Shown here in pieces: positions 33,801-41,508 of a DNA stretch of 64,000 nucleotides. The position numbers were made by a program, and so were the translations under genes. This stretch comes from Verrucomicrobiota bacterium (GTDB lineage: Bacteria > Verrucomicrobiota > Verrucomicrobiia > Verrucomicrobiales > Akkermansiaceae). The notes under the pieces are model-generated. The model saw only the letters and a list, made by a program, of their open reading frames with translations, searched no databases and was not told the DNA's origin. The stretch spans positions 1 through 64,000 of the forward strand of contig JAFLEH010000026.1 of assembly GCA_017301995.1 (NCBI GenBank), written 5' to 3'. The number at the start of each line of letters is the position of its first letter. Position 1 is the stretch's first letter.

Positions 33801-34878
33801 CGTCGCGGGCGCGAAATCCGAACGCGAACGCGCCGCCATCCTCGCCCGCCACGTCCAACAATCGATCGGTTATACCGCCATCGAGTTCGGCGTCCGCGCG
33901 CGGGTGCCGAACGCCGCCACGCTGACGATCAAAAACCAATACGGCGATTGCAAGGACCAGGCGCTCCTGGTGCACCAGCTCCTAACGGCCGCTGGTGTCG
34001 AATCCCACCTCGCGCTCGTCAACACCTCATGGCGCGTCCGGCCGGAACAGCCCACGCTCGACCAATTCGACCACGTGGTGGTCCACGTTCCCGCGCTGGG
34101 ACCGGGTCGGTTGTTGGATTCCACCGACCGCCACCTCGACCTGACGGAATGGCAGTCGGACGCCCTCTGGCACAGCCACGCGCTGGTGCTCCAGCCGGAC
34201 AACGTGAGGCTGATGGAACCCAAAGCGTTCGCCGAACCGGCCCGGCCCTCGCTCGATATCCGCCGCAGGATCCAACCCGAGGGCGACGGCTGGGATGTTA
34301 GGGAGACGATCGAGTTCAAAGGCTACTGCGCTTCCTGGATACGCCGCGCGTTCGGCGGTCTGGATGCCGACGGCCGCCTGAAGCGGGCCCAGGGGATCAT
34401 GGGAAACTCCAACGGAATCCGCGTTTCGGCGTTCACCTTCGATAACCTCGACGATCCGGCCAAGCCCGCGCGCATCGAAATCACCTATCAGGCCGCGGGA
34501 ACGCTGCGCGCCGAGGGCAGCCGGATGCGGGCCAAGCTCCCGGCCGTTTGGGAGTCGGACTACCTTGCCACCGAGTTCGTGAAACAACGGACCTCGCCGT
34601 TTGTCGTCCGTCATCCGCTTTCAATCCGCACCGAGTTGCGGATCTCCGGCATCCCGGCGCCCGCCGCCGAATCGCTCGCCGACCTCGCGCAACAGGGCGG
34701 CAAACGCTTTGCCAAATGGACGATGACCGTGCGGCCCGATGGCAAGGATACCGTGATCGGCTTCGACTTCACCTCCGAATCGGGGAACTTCAAGGCGGGC
34801 GACTACGCGGCATGGCACGAAGAATGGCAGTCCGCCTCCGCCGCTTGGGATCGGCCGCTCATCTGGGCCAAACCTTGA
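30841..34878 (+). CDS. Giant membrane protein with TPR, DUF3857 and transglutaminase-like domains
   Basis: A 1345-residue protein. ATG 30841 is chosen since it precedes the first hydrophobic segment; earlier in-frame ATGs (30763, 30820) are possible. Four membrane segments occupy about residues 10-30, 42-62, 72-98 and 110-128. A region with TPR-like helical pairs spans about 460-740 (SFVHNDIGLGFFSQDRFSDAAQWF, AARGAL-type pairs). A DUF3857 domain follows (RTWRYRIRVNSPEG... ELAVTGPDGKKTDVS). A transglutaminase-like core has Cys in NQYGDCKDQALL and His in FDHVVVHVP. Such proteins are common in Bacteroidetes and Verrucomicrobia but their function is unknown; DUF3857 with transglutaminase is usually exported, and membrane attachment at the N-terminus is unusual. 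Confidence 0.82.
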   Translation: MSLGAISPDTVGGAVALVLALALTALLVKVITLLRRPTTHKLSVVALVVILAGILLTGLLAMGMSHAGSRVQLLAILTGLVMLGSIAGTFITAIIGLSTYDSMRFKQGRTQAVSALVISSLLVLLLVASWMQDATLGRARTRIPTPSGNGISWLEPVTETRAEKENCAMTREKGWIVCDHASLNPISCMLFRSARPEAYAMIIGEPVSGISVETYASLVKDNLKLVCSSIENEQLTPDEVDGMKFLRRTCVARLKDQPALRIHYEHCMTIQGSGAYQIVFWCPVQTQKTVQPAFDRMLASFRILDPSRKIGGESFANLQRPDWGYETKIDASQWQACDELNPELADSGGDRTLEAFRVIPVTLTGGTVSDDILADGLLPRIGIGPNDRKSWTSEPWQSGWGKGLEFTGSKRVDNTDFNYLLRVVRRDRIALLIAGWSAKENGDSKLVRATLDRITALPSPPKPPEPNPKRLREMSFVHNDIGLGFFSQDRFSDAAQWFITAHGFSPQDAAILGNAANALQQAGETDRGLELLQSNRKLMEKSPDLLQFHALLLADKGEIGDANMEFIKAIGLGFDGASDVVAWLRKMNDGGHFAESEALAKAWVARKPGIDSRIWMAQTVAASGDSERALGLFEAVTRDFPNNSRALTEYAGALNDAGSFDRAGEIASDLLKKGKPTAQLHMILGWSQMGRKWFREAKATFEKAAKLAPDDPEVLAAVRRASAQLGQGMDIDTKSPIKPVPMPDAVAEVLAGFQPDADYAKERPQAYLLSSLGYSAEKGKPLRRTWRYRIRVNSPEGVNNLSSVDRTFDPLGERIYLNELAVTGPDGKKTDVSATDAYVRDDEDGGASHRKAFHFQIPGLKPGCVIDYTLTIEDLKASGEFAFERHLFAESAAKAVFVTGDVSAIKAVVTNQGSIKTIRGKSLAAWIGLDLPMVANEPMGLPYEDTLGFLTLGPAGTTWQQVGADYLKDIADRLKPEPEITALARKLVAGAKSERERAAILARHVQQSIGYTAIEFGVRARVPNAATLTIKNQYGDCKDQALLVHQLLTAAGVESHLALVNTSWRVRPEQPTLDQFDHVVVHVPALGPGRLLDSTDRHLDLTEWQSDALWHSHALVLQPDNVRLMEPKAFAEPARPSLDIRRRIQPEGDGWDVRETIEFKGYCASWIRRAFGGLDADGRLKRAQGIMGNSNGIRVSAFTFDNLDDPAKPARIEITYQAAGTLRAEGSRMRAKLPAVWESDYLATEFVKQRTSPFVVRHPLSIRTELRISGIPAPAAESLADLAQQGGKRFAKWTMTVRPDGKDTVIGFDFTSESGNFKAGDYAAWHEEWQSASAAWDRPLIWAKP

Positions 34879-34909
34879 CCGCACTACCCCGCCCTGCTAC
34901 CGTCGCCGC

Positions 34910-36001
34910 ATGGCGAAGGTGATGGTCGGATTGTCCGGTGGGGTTGACAGTGCGGTGGCGGCCGCGCTGTTGCTCGAACAGGGCCACGAGGTGACCGCCG
35001 CCTACATGAAAAACTGGGTCAACGAGGAGGGCATCCCCGGCGATTGCCCGTGGCAGCAGGACATCGAGTCGGCCGTCGCCGTCTGCAAAACCCTGGGGAT
35101 CGAGTTCCGGGTGATCGACCTGATCGACAGCTACCGCTCGCGGATCGTGGACTATCTGGTGGAGGGCTACCGCTCCGGAATCACGCCGAATCCGGACGTC
35201 TGGTGCAACCGCGAGATGAAATTCGGCGTGTTTCTCGACTACGCGCTCGGCCAGGGATTCGAGCGGGTGGCGACCGGCCACTACGCGCGCAAACGCGAGG
35301 CACCGGATGGTTCGCCGGTGATTCTGCGCGGCGCGGATCCCAACAAGGACCAAAGCTATTTCCTCGCCTTGCTCACCCCGTGGCAGGCGCGGCACGCGTG
35401 GTTTCCCACCGGCGAAATGCTCAAACCCCAGGTCCGCGAGGCCGCGCGGCGGTTCAATCTGCCGGTGGCGGAAAAGAAAGACAGCCAGGGCATCTGTTTC
35501 CTCGGCCAGGTGAAAATGAGCGACTTCCTGAGCCACTATCTGCCCGACAACCCGGGCGAAATCACCGACACCTCCGGCCGCGCGCTCGGCCAACACCGCG
35601 GACTCCACCTCTATACGCTCGGCCAACGCAAGGGCCATGGCGTGGCCTCCCCGCGCGAAGGCATGGCCTATGTCGTCGTCGGCAAGGACCTCGCCCGCAA
35701 CCGCCTGATTCTCGGCTGGGACAACGCGGAGTCCCCCGGCCTCTACGCCGCCGATTGCGTGGTCGGCACGCTCTCCGATCTCGCGGGCGACCTAACCGAA
35801 CGCAACCGTGTCGAGGCGCAGCCGCGCTATCGCTCGCGGGCGGAACCCGCCACCCTCACCCGGCTCTCCGATTCCCGCGTGGCGCTCCGTTTCGACCGGC
35901 CCCAACGCGCGCTTTCCCCGGGCCAGATTTGCGGATTCTACGATGGCGGACGCCTGCTCGGCGGCGGGGTTTTCGAGTCGGTGGGCGCCGGCGGACCATA
36001 A
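34910..36001 (+). CDS. mnmA: tRNA-specific 2-thiouridylase MnmA
   Basis: A 363-residue enzyme that adds sulfur to the wobble uridine of tRNA for Lys, Glu and Gln, using ATP and a persulfide. The PP-loop MVGLSGGVDSAVAAALL is at the N-terminus. The catalytic Cys pair is visible in NPDVWCNREMKFG and in DSQGICFLGQ, and LYTLGQRKGHGVA is the conserved interaction motif. Length and order match the family. It starts 31 bases after the DUF3857 gene and may be co-transcribed. Confidence 0.97.
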   Translation: MAKVMVGLSGGVDSAVAAALLLEQGHEVTAAYMKNWVNEEGIPGDCPWQQDIESAVAVCKTLGIEFRVIDLIDSYRSRIVDYLVEGYRSGITPNPDVWCNREMKFGVFLDYALGQGFERVATGHYARKREAPDGSPVILRGADPNKDQSYFLALLTPWQARHAWFPTGEMLKPQVREAARRFNLPVAEKKDSQGICFLGQVKMSDFLSHYLPDNPGEITDTSGRALGQHRGLHLYTLGQRKGHGVASPREGMAYVVVGKDLARNRLILGWDNAESPGLYAADCVVGTLSDLAGDLTERNRVEAQPRYRSRAEPATLTRLSDSRVALRFDRPQRALSPGQICGFYDGGRLLGGGVFESVGAGGP

Positions 36002-36083
36002 TTTCCGCCGTTTTTTCCGAAAATATCGCCTGCCGCGGGCTTTTTGAAACAAATCGGGTGAGCGGATCCGTTAAAGCCTGCCT

Positions 36084-36938
36084 ATGAAATTCCTACTACC
36101 CTACTTCGCAGCCTGCGCGATGGCGGCTGCCGCCACCCTGAATCCCGGCGACGCCGTGAAACCCGACACCATCGGCACCGCCACCCTCATCCAGGGTGAA
36201 GTGCCCAAGGAATGGGAAAAGGACAAAGTCTATGTGCTCGAATGCTGGGCCACCTGGTGCGGTCCGTGCGTCGCCGCGATCCCCCACGTCAACGAGCTTT
36301 ACACCGAACTCAAGGACAAGGGCCTCCGCGTCGTCGGCATGAACGTTTGGGAAGACGACAAGGACAAGGTCGAGAAATTCGTGAAGGACAAGGGCGACGG
36401 CATGTCCTATCCCGTCGTGTTCGTCGGCAAGGGCGGGGACTTCGAAAACGAGTGGCTCAAGGCCGCCGAAGTCCGCGGCATCCCGCACGCTTTCGTGGTG
36501 AAAAACGGCAAACTGCTCTTCAGCACCCACCCGTCCGGCCTCACCAAGGAACTCGTGGGCGACCTCCTCGCCGGTGGCGAAAAGGAAGCCGCCGCGATCA
36601 AGGCCAAACAGGAAGCCGCCGCCTCCCAGGGCAAGGTCCAGACCTTCATGTCCGAAAAACTCCGCCCGCTGCTCCAGGCGAAGGAATACGACAAGGCCGC
36701 CGAAGAAGTGAAAACCTTCATCAAGGAAAACCCCTCCCTCGACAGCATGGCCAAAATGAGCCTCACCCTCAACGCCGGCATCCCCGGCTTCATCGAAAAA
36801 GGTGATGCCGAAGGCGCCGCCAAACTGATCGATCAGATCGCCGCCGACTATCCGGACACCCCGATCGCCAAGGACGCCGACAAGTTCAAGGAAATGATCA
36901 AGAAGCAGATCGAAGCCAAGGCCAAGAAGCCCGAGTAG
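36084..36938 (+). CDS. TlpA/thioredoxin-like exported protein with helical C-terminal extension
   Basis: A 284-residue protein. A short signal peptide (MKFLLPYFAACAMAAAATL) leads to a TlpA-like thioredoxin domain with the redox motif ECWATWCGPCVAAIP (CGPC) and RGIPHAFVVKNG as the cis-proline loop. The last 120 residues are Lys/Glu/Ala-rich helices (AAAIKAKQEAAASQG, AKKPE end) and contain no cysteine. Its likely role is thiol reduction or oxidation outside the cytoplasm, possibly for cytochrome or envelope proteins. It stands alone with a terminator about 30 bases downstream. Confidence 0.85.
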   Translation: MKFLLPYFAACAMAAAATLNPGDAVKPDTIGTATLIQGEVPKEWEKDKVYVLECWATWCGPCVAAIPHVNELYTELKDKGLRVVGMNVWEDDKDKVEKFVKDKGDGMSYPVVFVGKGGDFENEWLKAAEVRGIPHAFVVKNGKLLFSTHPSGLTKELVGDLLAGGEKEAAAIKAKQEAAASQGKVQTFMSEKLRPLLQAKEYDKAAEEVKTFIKENPSLDSMAKMSLTLNAGIPGFIEKGDAEGAAKLIDQIAADYPDTPIAKDADKFKEMIKKQIEAKAKKPE

Positions 36939-36968
36939 TCCGCTCCAACCAAGAAACTTCACCTAACC

Positions 36969-37006
36969 ATCCCGCGCCGTACGATCCCGTGCGGCGCGGG
37001 ATTTTC
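36969..37006 (+). terminator. Rho-independent-like terminator after the TlpA-like gene
   Basis: A hairpin with stem CCCGCGCCG (36971-36979) and CGGCGCGGG (36992-37000) and a 12-base loop, followed by ATTTT. It lies about 30 bases after the stop of the thioredoxin-like gene. Confidence 0.85.
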
Positions 37007-37324
37007 ACATTTGTCCCGGAATCCGAAGTTCAAGGCGGATAGATAGGGGAGGCGGTTTACCACTGAAGGCACTGGTTGAGACTGAAATCACTGATGATCG
37101 GGAAGTGGGTGCGGATCGTCCGATCCAAGCCCCGATCTCACTTTCCGGTGGCGGCTCGCTTTTCCATGAAGATCTTCTGTGTCCTCTGTTCCATCAGTGT
37201 TTCAGTGAAACCCGGGCTTTCAAACAACCTTGAACTTCGGATTTCGCGCATATCCCAAGAAACCCGCGTTTTCCCGCATTTGAACTTGCCAGCGGCGCTG
37301 GTGTGGCGTTCACTGTCGCGGCCC
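37007..37324 (+). other. Leader region before lysC, no gene seen
   Basis: About 320 bases between the terminator and the aspartate kinase start. The frame of lysC stays open to 37076, but the added residues have no aspartate-kinase character, so this is taken as leader or promoter DNA. I do not see a lysine riboswitch with certainty. A short TTTCAGTGAAA dyad lies near 37198. The promoter of lysC must be here or in the preceding 60 bases. Confidence 0.4.
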
Positions 37325-38551
37325 ATGGCTCTCATCGTTCAAAAATACGGCGGCACCTCCGTCGGCACCCTTGATCGCATCCGCAACGTCGCCGCGCGCC
37401 TCAAGCGCACGCGCGACGAAGGCAATCAGGTGGTCGCCGTGGTCTCCGCCATGTCCGGCGTCACCGACGGCCTCATCAAGATGGCCCGCGACCTGTCGCA
37501 GAACCCCTCCGAGCGCGAACTCGACGTGCTGCTCGCCACCGGCGAACAACAATCCATCGCCCTGGTCACCATGGCGCTGCAGGACATCGGAGTCGATGCC
37601 GCCTCGATCACCGGCCGCCAGGCGGGGATCTTCACCACCGGTTCGCACACCCGCGGGAGGATCCTCAACATCGATCCCTCGCTGATGCACAGGTTTCTCG
37701 AAGCCGGAAAAACCCTGGTGGTGGCCGGTTTCCAGGGCGTCACCCCGGACGGCATGATCCACACCCTCGGCCGCGGCGGATCGGACCTAACCGCAATCGC
37801 CGTGGCGGCCGCCGTCAAGGCGGATGTCTGCCAGATCCTCACCGACGTGGACGGCGTCTATACCTGCGACCCGCGGATCGTTCCCAACGCCCGCAAACTG
37901 CCGGAAATCTCCTATGACGAAATGTTGGAAATGGCGTCGTCCGGTTCCAAGGTCATGCAATCCCGCTCCGTCGAGTTCGCCAAGAAATTCGGCGTCATTT
38001 TCGAAGTCCGCTCCTCCCTCAACGACAACCCCGGTACACTCGTGTTAGAAGAACATCCCAACATGGAAAACGTCGTCATCCGCGGCGTCTCGATCGAACG
38101 CTCCCAAGCCCGCGTCACCATCACCGGCATCCCGGACACACCCGGCATGTCCGGCCGCATCCTCGGCGCGCTGGCGGACGCGGAGATCAACCTCGACATG
38201 ATCATTTCCAACATCGCGCACGACGGCTTCGCCCGCCATTCGTTCACGATGCACTCGAGCGACCTCGGCAAGGCCCAGGCGGCGCTCAAGCCGGTCATCG
38301 CGGGTCTCGGACCTAACGGAAAGATCGAGACCGAGGGCGGCATCGCCAAACTTTCCGCCGTGGGCATCGGCATGCGCTCGCACTCGGGCGTGGCCTCCAC
38401 CATGTTCCGCGCGCTCGGCGAGGCGGGCATCAACATCGGCATGATCTCCACCTCGGAAATCAAGATCGCCGTCACCGTGGACGAGACCCGCATCGAAGAC
38501 GCGGCCCGCGCCGTACACGACGCCTTCGGCCTCGACAAACAACCCAAATAG
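37325..38551 (+). CDS. lysC: Aspartate kinase
   Basis: A 408-residue kinase that phosphorylates aspartate in the first step of lysine, threonine and methionine synthesis. VQKYGGTSVG at the N-terminus is the kinase motif, and the segment GRGGSDLTAIAVAAA is the substrate pocket. The C-terminus has the two ACT domains (VTITGIPDTPGMSGRILGALADAEINLDMI and SAVGIGMRSHSGVAS...IGMISTSEIKIAV) that give feedback inhibition by lysine or threonine. The ATG 37325 start gives the standard N-terminus. It lies nine bases before the RDD gene. Confidence 0.96.
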   Translation: MALIVQKYGGTSVGTLDRIRNVAARLKRTRDEGNQVVAVVSAMSGVTDGLIKMARDLSQNPSERELDVLLATGEQQSIALVTMALQDIGVDAASITGRQAGIFTTGSHTRGRILNIDPSLMHRFLEAGKTLVVAGFQGVTPDGMIHTLGRGGSDLTAIAVAAAVKADVCQILTDVDGVYTCDPRIVPNARKLPEISYDEMLEMASSGSKVMQSRSVEFAKKFGVIFEVRSSLNDNPGTLVLEEHPNMENVVIRGVSIERSQARVTITGIPDTPGMSGRILGALADAEINLDMIISNIAHDGFARHSFTMHSSDLGKAQAALKPVIAGLGPNGKIETEGGIAKLSAVGIGMRSHSGVASTMFRALGEAGINIGMISTSEIKIAVTVDETRIEDAARAVHDAFGLDKQPK

Positions 38552-38560
38552 CCCGCCTCC

Positions 38561-39214
38561 ATGAGCACCGATCCGCATCCGTCCGACGAGTCCGCCACCC
38601 CTGCCGCACCGCCGCCGGATGCGGCGAAATACACGCCCCCGCCGCCCAATCTGGCCCCGGTCACGCCGCCCGTGCCATCGGTGGATCCGGTGATCGGCAA
38701 GCCGGATGTGCCCACCCCGGACGAAGCGAGAAAGGTCCATCTGAAAGTGGCGAAGGAGGAAGTGGACGAGAGCACCCTCAACGGCGCTCCCGCTCCGTTC
38801 AACACGCGGTTCATGGCCGCCGTCATCGACGTTGTCGTGGTGGTGGGCCTGCAGATCGCGATCATGATGATCCCGTTCATCGGCGGGAAACTGGCATGGC
38901 TGGTTGGCGTCGGCTATCTGCTCACCCGCGACTGCCTGCCGTTCCTCGGCGGCCAAAGCGTCGGCAAGAAGGCCATGGGGATCAAGGCGTTCACCACCGA
39001 CGGCAAGGATTTGTTAGGAAACTGGCAACCCGGCGTGATCCGCAATGTGGTGCTGCTCATTCCGTTTTTCGCCTTCGTGGAGATTTTCATTCTCCTAACC
39101 CGCGAGGAGAAAACCCAGCGCGGCCTGCGGCTCGGCGACGAGTGGGCGAAAACCAAAGTGGTGATCCATCAGCCGGAGCCGGCCGAAGGAAACGCACCGG
39201 ACCAGCAGGGCTGA
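38561..39214 (+). CDS. RDD family membrane protein
   Basis: A 217-residue protein with a Pro-rich, unstructured first 75 residues. An RDD domain follows: APFNTRFMAAVIDVVVVVGL opens with the conserved Arg and Asp of the family, then LLTRDCLPFLGGQSVGKKAMGIKAF and a third hydrophobic segment. Members are small membrane proteins, some acting as Na+/H+ antiporters, others unknown. It is downstream of lysC by nine bases and convergent with recQ. Confidence 0.85.
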   Translation: MSTDPHPSDESATPAAPPPDAAKYTPPPPNLAPVTPPVPSVDPVIGKPDVPTPDEARKVHLKVAKEEVDESTLNGAPAPFNTRFMAAVIDVVVVVGLQIAIMMIPFIGGKLAWLVGVGYLLTRDCLPFLGGQSVGKKAMGIKAFTTDGKDLLGNWQPGVIRNVVLLIPFFAFVEIFILLTREEKTQRGLRLGDEWAKTKVVIHQPEPAEGNAPDQQG

Positions 39215-39256
39215 CATTTCCTGGCAACGCCAGCGTTCTGGTCGGTGCTCCCGGAA

Positions 39257-41440
39257 TCATGGCGCGGGAGTGATGCTTTTGCCCCGGATGGCCCGGAAGA
39301 TCCGGAGTTTCCCATAACTGATAGCGCCTTCCAGTTGGTCGAACACCGGTTTGAGAGCAAGCTCATCGTAGCCCGCGAAAGCGGAGCGCATGGCCGCTTC
39401 CTCGGCGGGCGTGTAAAACGCGCCGGGGTCCAGCATTTGTCCGGATTCGATGGCCATGGCGAGGTGGTTCTCGATCGTGCTGATGGATAGATTCCGGGTT
39501 GCGGCGATGGCCTCCACGGACTGGCCAGCGCGCCAAAGCTCGAGCGTGGTCGCGGCGGTGCCGTTGAGACCGGGCGGGCCGCTCGGTTTGGGCGGTGCGG
39601 CAACGGCCTCCGGCGGCGCGAACTGGAGGCGCGGATGGTCTTCCAGCCAGTGCGAAATCCCCGCCATGAATTCCCCGCCATAGTCCGCGAGCTTGCGTTC
39701 GCCCACGCCGGGAATGGCTAGAAACGCGCCGGGAGTTTGCGGATAATCGCGTGCCAGATGGCGGAGCGTCACATCGGAAAACACCACGTAGGGCGGCACA
39801 CCCGCCTCATCCGCCAGACGTTTCCTCAGGGACCGCAACGCATCGAACAACCCATCGTCGCAATCCACCGCTCCCACGCGTCGGGACGCGGGTTTCGCCG
39901 CCGTCAGCGGTCGGCTGAGCGTGACGGTGGCGCGTTCCCGCAGCGCGGCGCGGCCCGCATCGGTCACGCTAACGGTCGGAAACGTCCCGGTTTCCATCGC
40001 GAGCAATCCCTGGCGCGCCAGTTGCCGGCCGATCTCCAGCCAGCGGGCGACCGGATGCTCCTTGCCAATGCCGAAGGTGCTGAGTTGGTCGTGCCGCCAG
40101 CGCAGGATCCTTTCCCCCGCGGAACCGGTTAGAACATCGGCAAGATGCCTCAATCCGGTATCGAAACCGCTCGCCTGCCGGACCCGCAGGGCGCAACTGA
40201 GCAGCTTCTGCGCCTCCACCGTGGCATCCCACGTCTCGCGGGGCGAAAGGCAGTTGTCGCAGCCGCCGCAATTCGTCTCCGGCCACGTCTCGCCGAAATA
40301 TCCTAACAACATCACGCGGCGGCAAGTGTCCGCTTCGGCGAAGTCGGCCATCCGGAAAAGCTGCCGCCGGGCCGTCTCACGGGCCTGCTCATCCGGGTTC
40401 TCGGCAATGAACCGCTCGTATTTCACCACATCGCCGCGGGCAAAGAGCAGCAGGCAATCGGCGGGCAGTCCGTCGCGGCCGGCACGCCCGGTTTCCTGAT
40501 AGTAGCCCTCGATGTTTTTCGGCAGATCGGCGTGGATGACGAAACGGACATCCGGTTTGTTGATGCCCATGCCGAAGGCGATGGTGGCGCACATCACGCG
40601 GATTTCATCGCGGAGGAAGGCGTCCTGGTGGCGCACCCGAACCGCCGGATCCAGCCCCGCGTGATAGCAGGCCGCGCCGATACCCGCCTGCCGGAGGGTG
40701 GCCGCGAATTCCTCGGCACGCTTCCGCGACTGGCAATAGACGATCCCGGATTCATCGCCGCGCTTGCGGATGAACTCCACCACCTGCTGGGGCGCGCGGA
40801 CCTTCGATTCTATCAGATAGTTGAGGTTCGGCCGGTTGAAACTCGCTAGGAAGACCTCGGGATCGCGCAAGGCGAGCTGCCCTACGATGTCCTCCCGCAC
40901 CCGCGGCGTGGCGGTGGCCGTTAGAGCGATGATCGGCAGCTCCGGCATGGCCTCGCGCACCTCCCGCAAACGGCGGTATTCGGGCCGGAAATCGTGACCC
41001 CATTCGCTGATGCAGTGGGCCTCGTCCACCGCCAGCGCGCATGTCCTCCAGGTTTGCAACAGCGGCAGAAAATCCGGCAGCATCAGGCGTTCCGGGGCCA
41101 CGTAGAGCAGCTTGAAAGCACCCGCCCGCAAGCCATCGATGCGGGCGCGGTTCTCCGCGGCATCGAGCGAGGAATTGAGGAAGGTCGCCGCCACGCCGCT
41201 GGCCTGGAGTTGATCCACCTGATCCTTCATCAGAGCGATCAGCGGAGACACCACCACAGTGAGCCCTTCGCGAAGCAGCGCCGGCAGTTGATAGCAAAGG
41301 CTCTTGCCCGCACCCGTCGGAAGGACCGCCACGGCATCGCGCCCGGCCAGACACGCCTCCATGATCTCCCGTTGGAGAGGCCGGAAGGTATCGTAGCCGA
41401 AGTGGCTTTTCAGCAGGTTGGATAGAGCGGCGCGATTCAT
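39257..41440 (-). CDS. recQ: ATP-dependent DNA helicase RecQ
   Basis: A 727-residue helicase for recombination and repair. Walker A (VAVLPTGAGKSLCYQLP), the DEAH box (LAVDEAHCISEWGHDFR) and the motif after it (TATATPRVREDI) are present. QETGRAGRDGLPADCLLLF is motif VI. The zinc site is visible as CRRVMLLGYFGE...NCGGCDNC, and an HRDC domain follows (FDALRSLRKRLADEAGVPPYVVFSDVTLRHLA). The C-terminal RQC-like extension ends with a helical segment (TTLELWRAGQSVEAIAATRNLS). Length and order are typical. Confidence 0.96.
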   Translation of the reverse strand: MNRAALSNLLKSHFGYDTFRPLQREIMEACLAGRDAVAVLPTGAGKSLCYQLPALLREGLTVVVSPLIALMKDQVDQLQASGVAATFLNSSLDAAENRARIDGLRAGAFKLLYVAPERLMLPDFLPLLQTWRTCALAVDEAHCISEWGHDFRPEYRRLREVREAMPELPIIALTATATPRVREDIVGQLALRDPEVFLASFNRPNLNYLIESKVRAPQQVVEFIRKRGDESGIVYCQSRKRAEEFAATLRQAGIGAACYHAGLDPAVRVRHQDAFLRDEIRVMCATIAFGMGINKPDVRFVIHADLPKNIEGYYQETGRAGRDGLPADCLLLFARGDVVKYERFIAENPDEQARETARRQLFRMADFAEADTCRRVMLLGYFGETWPETNCGGCDNCLSPRETWDATVEAQKLLSCALRVRQASGFDTGLRHLADVLTGSAGERILRWRHDQLSTFGIGKEHPVARWLEIGRQLARQGLLAMETGTFPTVSVTDAGRAALRERATVTLSRPLTAAKPASRRVGAVDCDDGLFDALRSLRKRLADEAGVPPYVVFSDVTLRHLARDYPQTPGAFLAIPGVGERKLADYGGEFMAGISHWLEDHPRLQFAPPEAVAAPPKPSGPPGLNGTAATTLELWRAGQSVEAIAATRNLSISTIENHLAMAIESGQMLDPGAFYTPAEEAAMRSAFAGYDELALKPVFDQLEGAISYGKLRIFRAIRGKSITPAP

Positions 41441-41508
41441 GCGAGCCGCAACCTATTGTGTTCTTGAGAACAGTTCAAGCGGAAAATCCGCCGCGACCGG
41501 TATTCCGC

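Noticed and set aside
36096..36962. 288-residue minus-strand frame opposite the thioredoxin-like gene
   Set aside because: Phe/Leu/Asp/Gly-rich mirror of a gene with an intact CGPC motif.
37007..37324. Lysine riboswitch before lysC
   Set aside because: I cannot match the lysine-riboswitch core (long P1 with conserved junction) by eye; only short dyads are visible.
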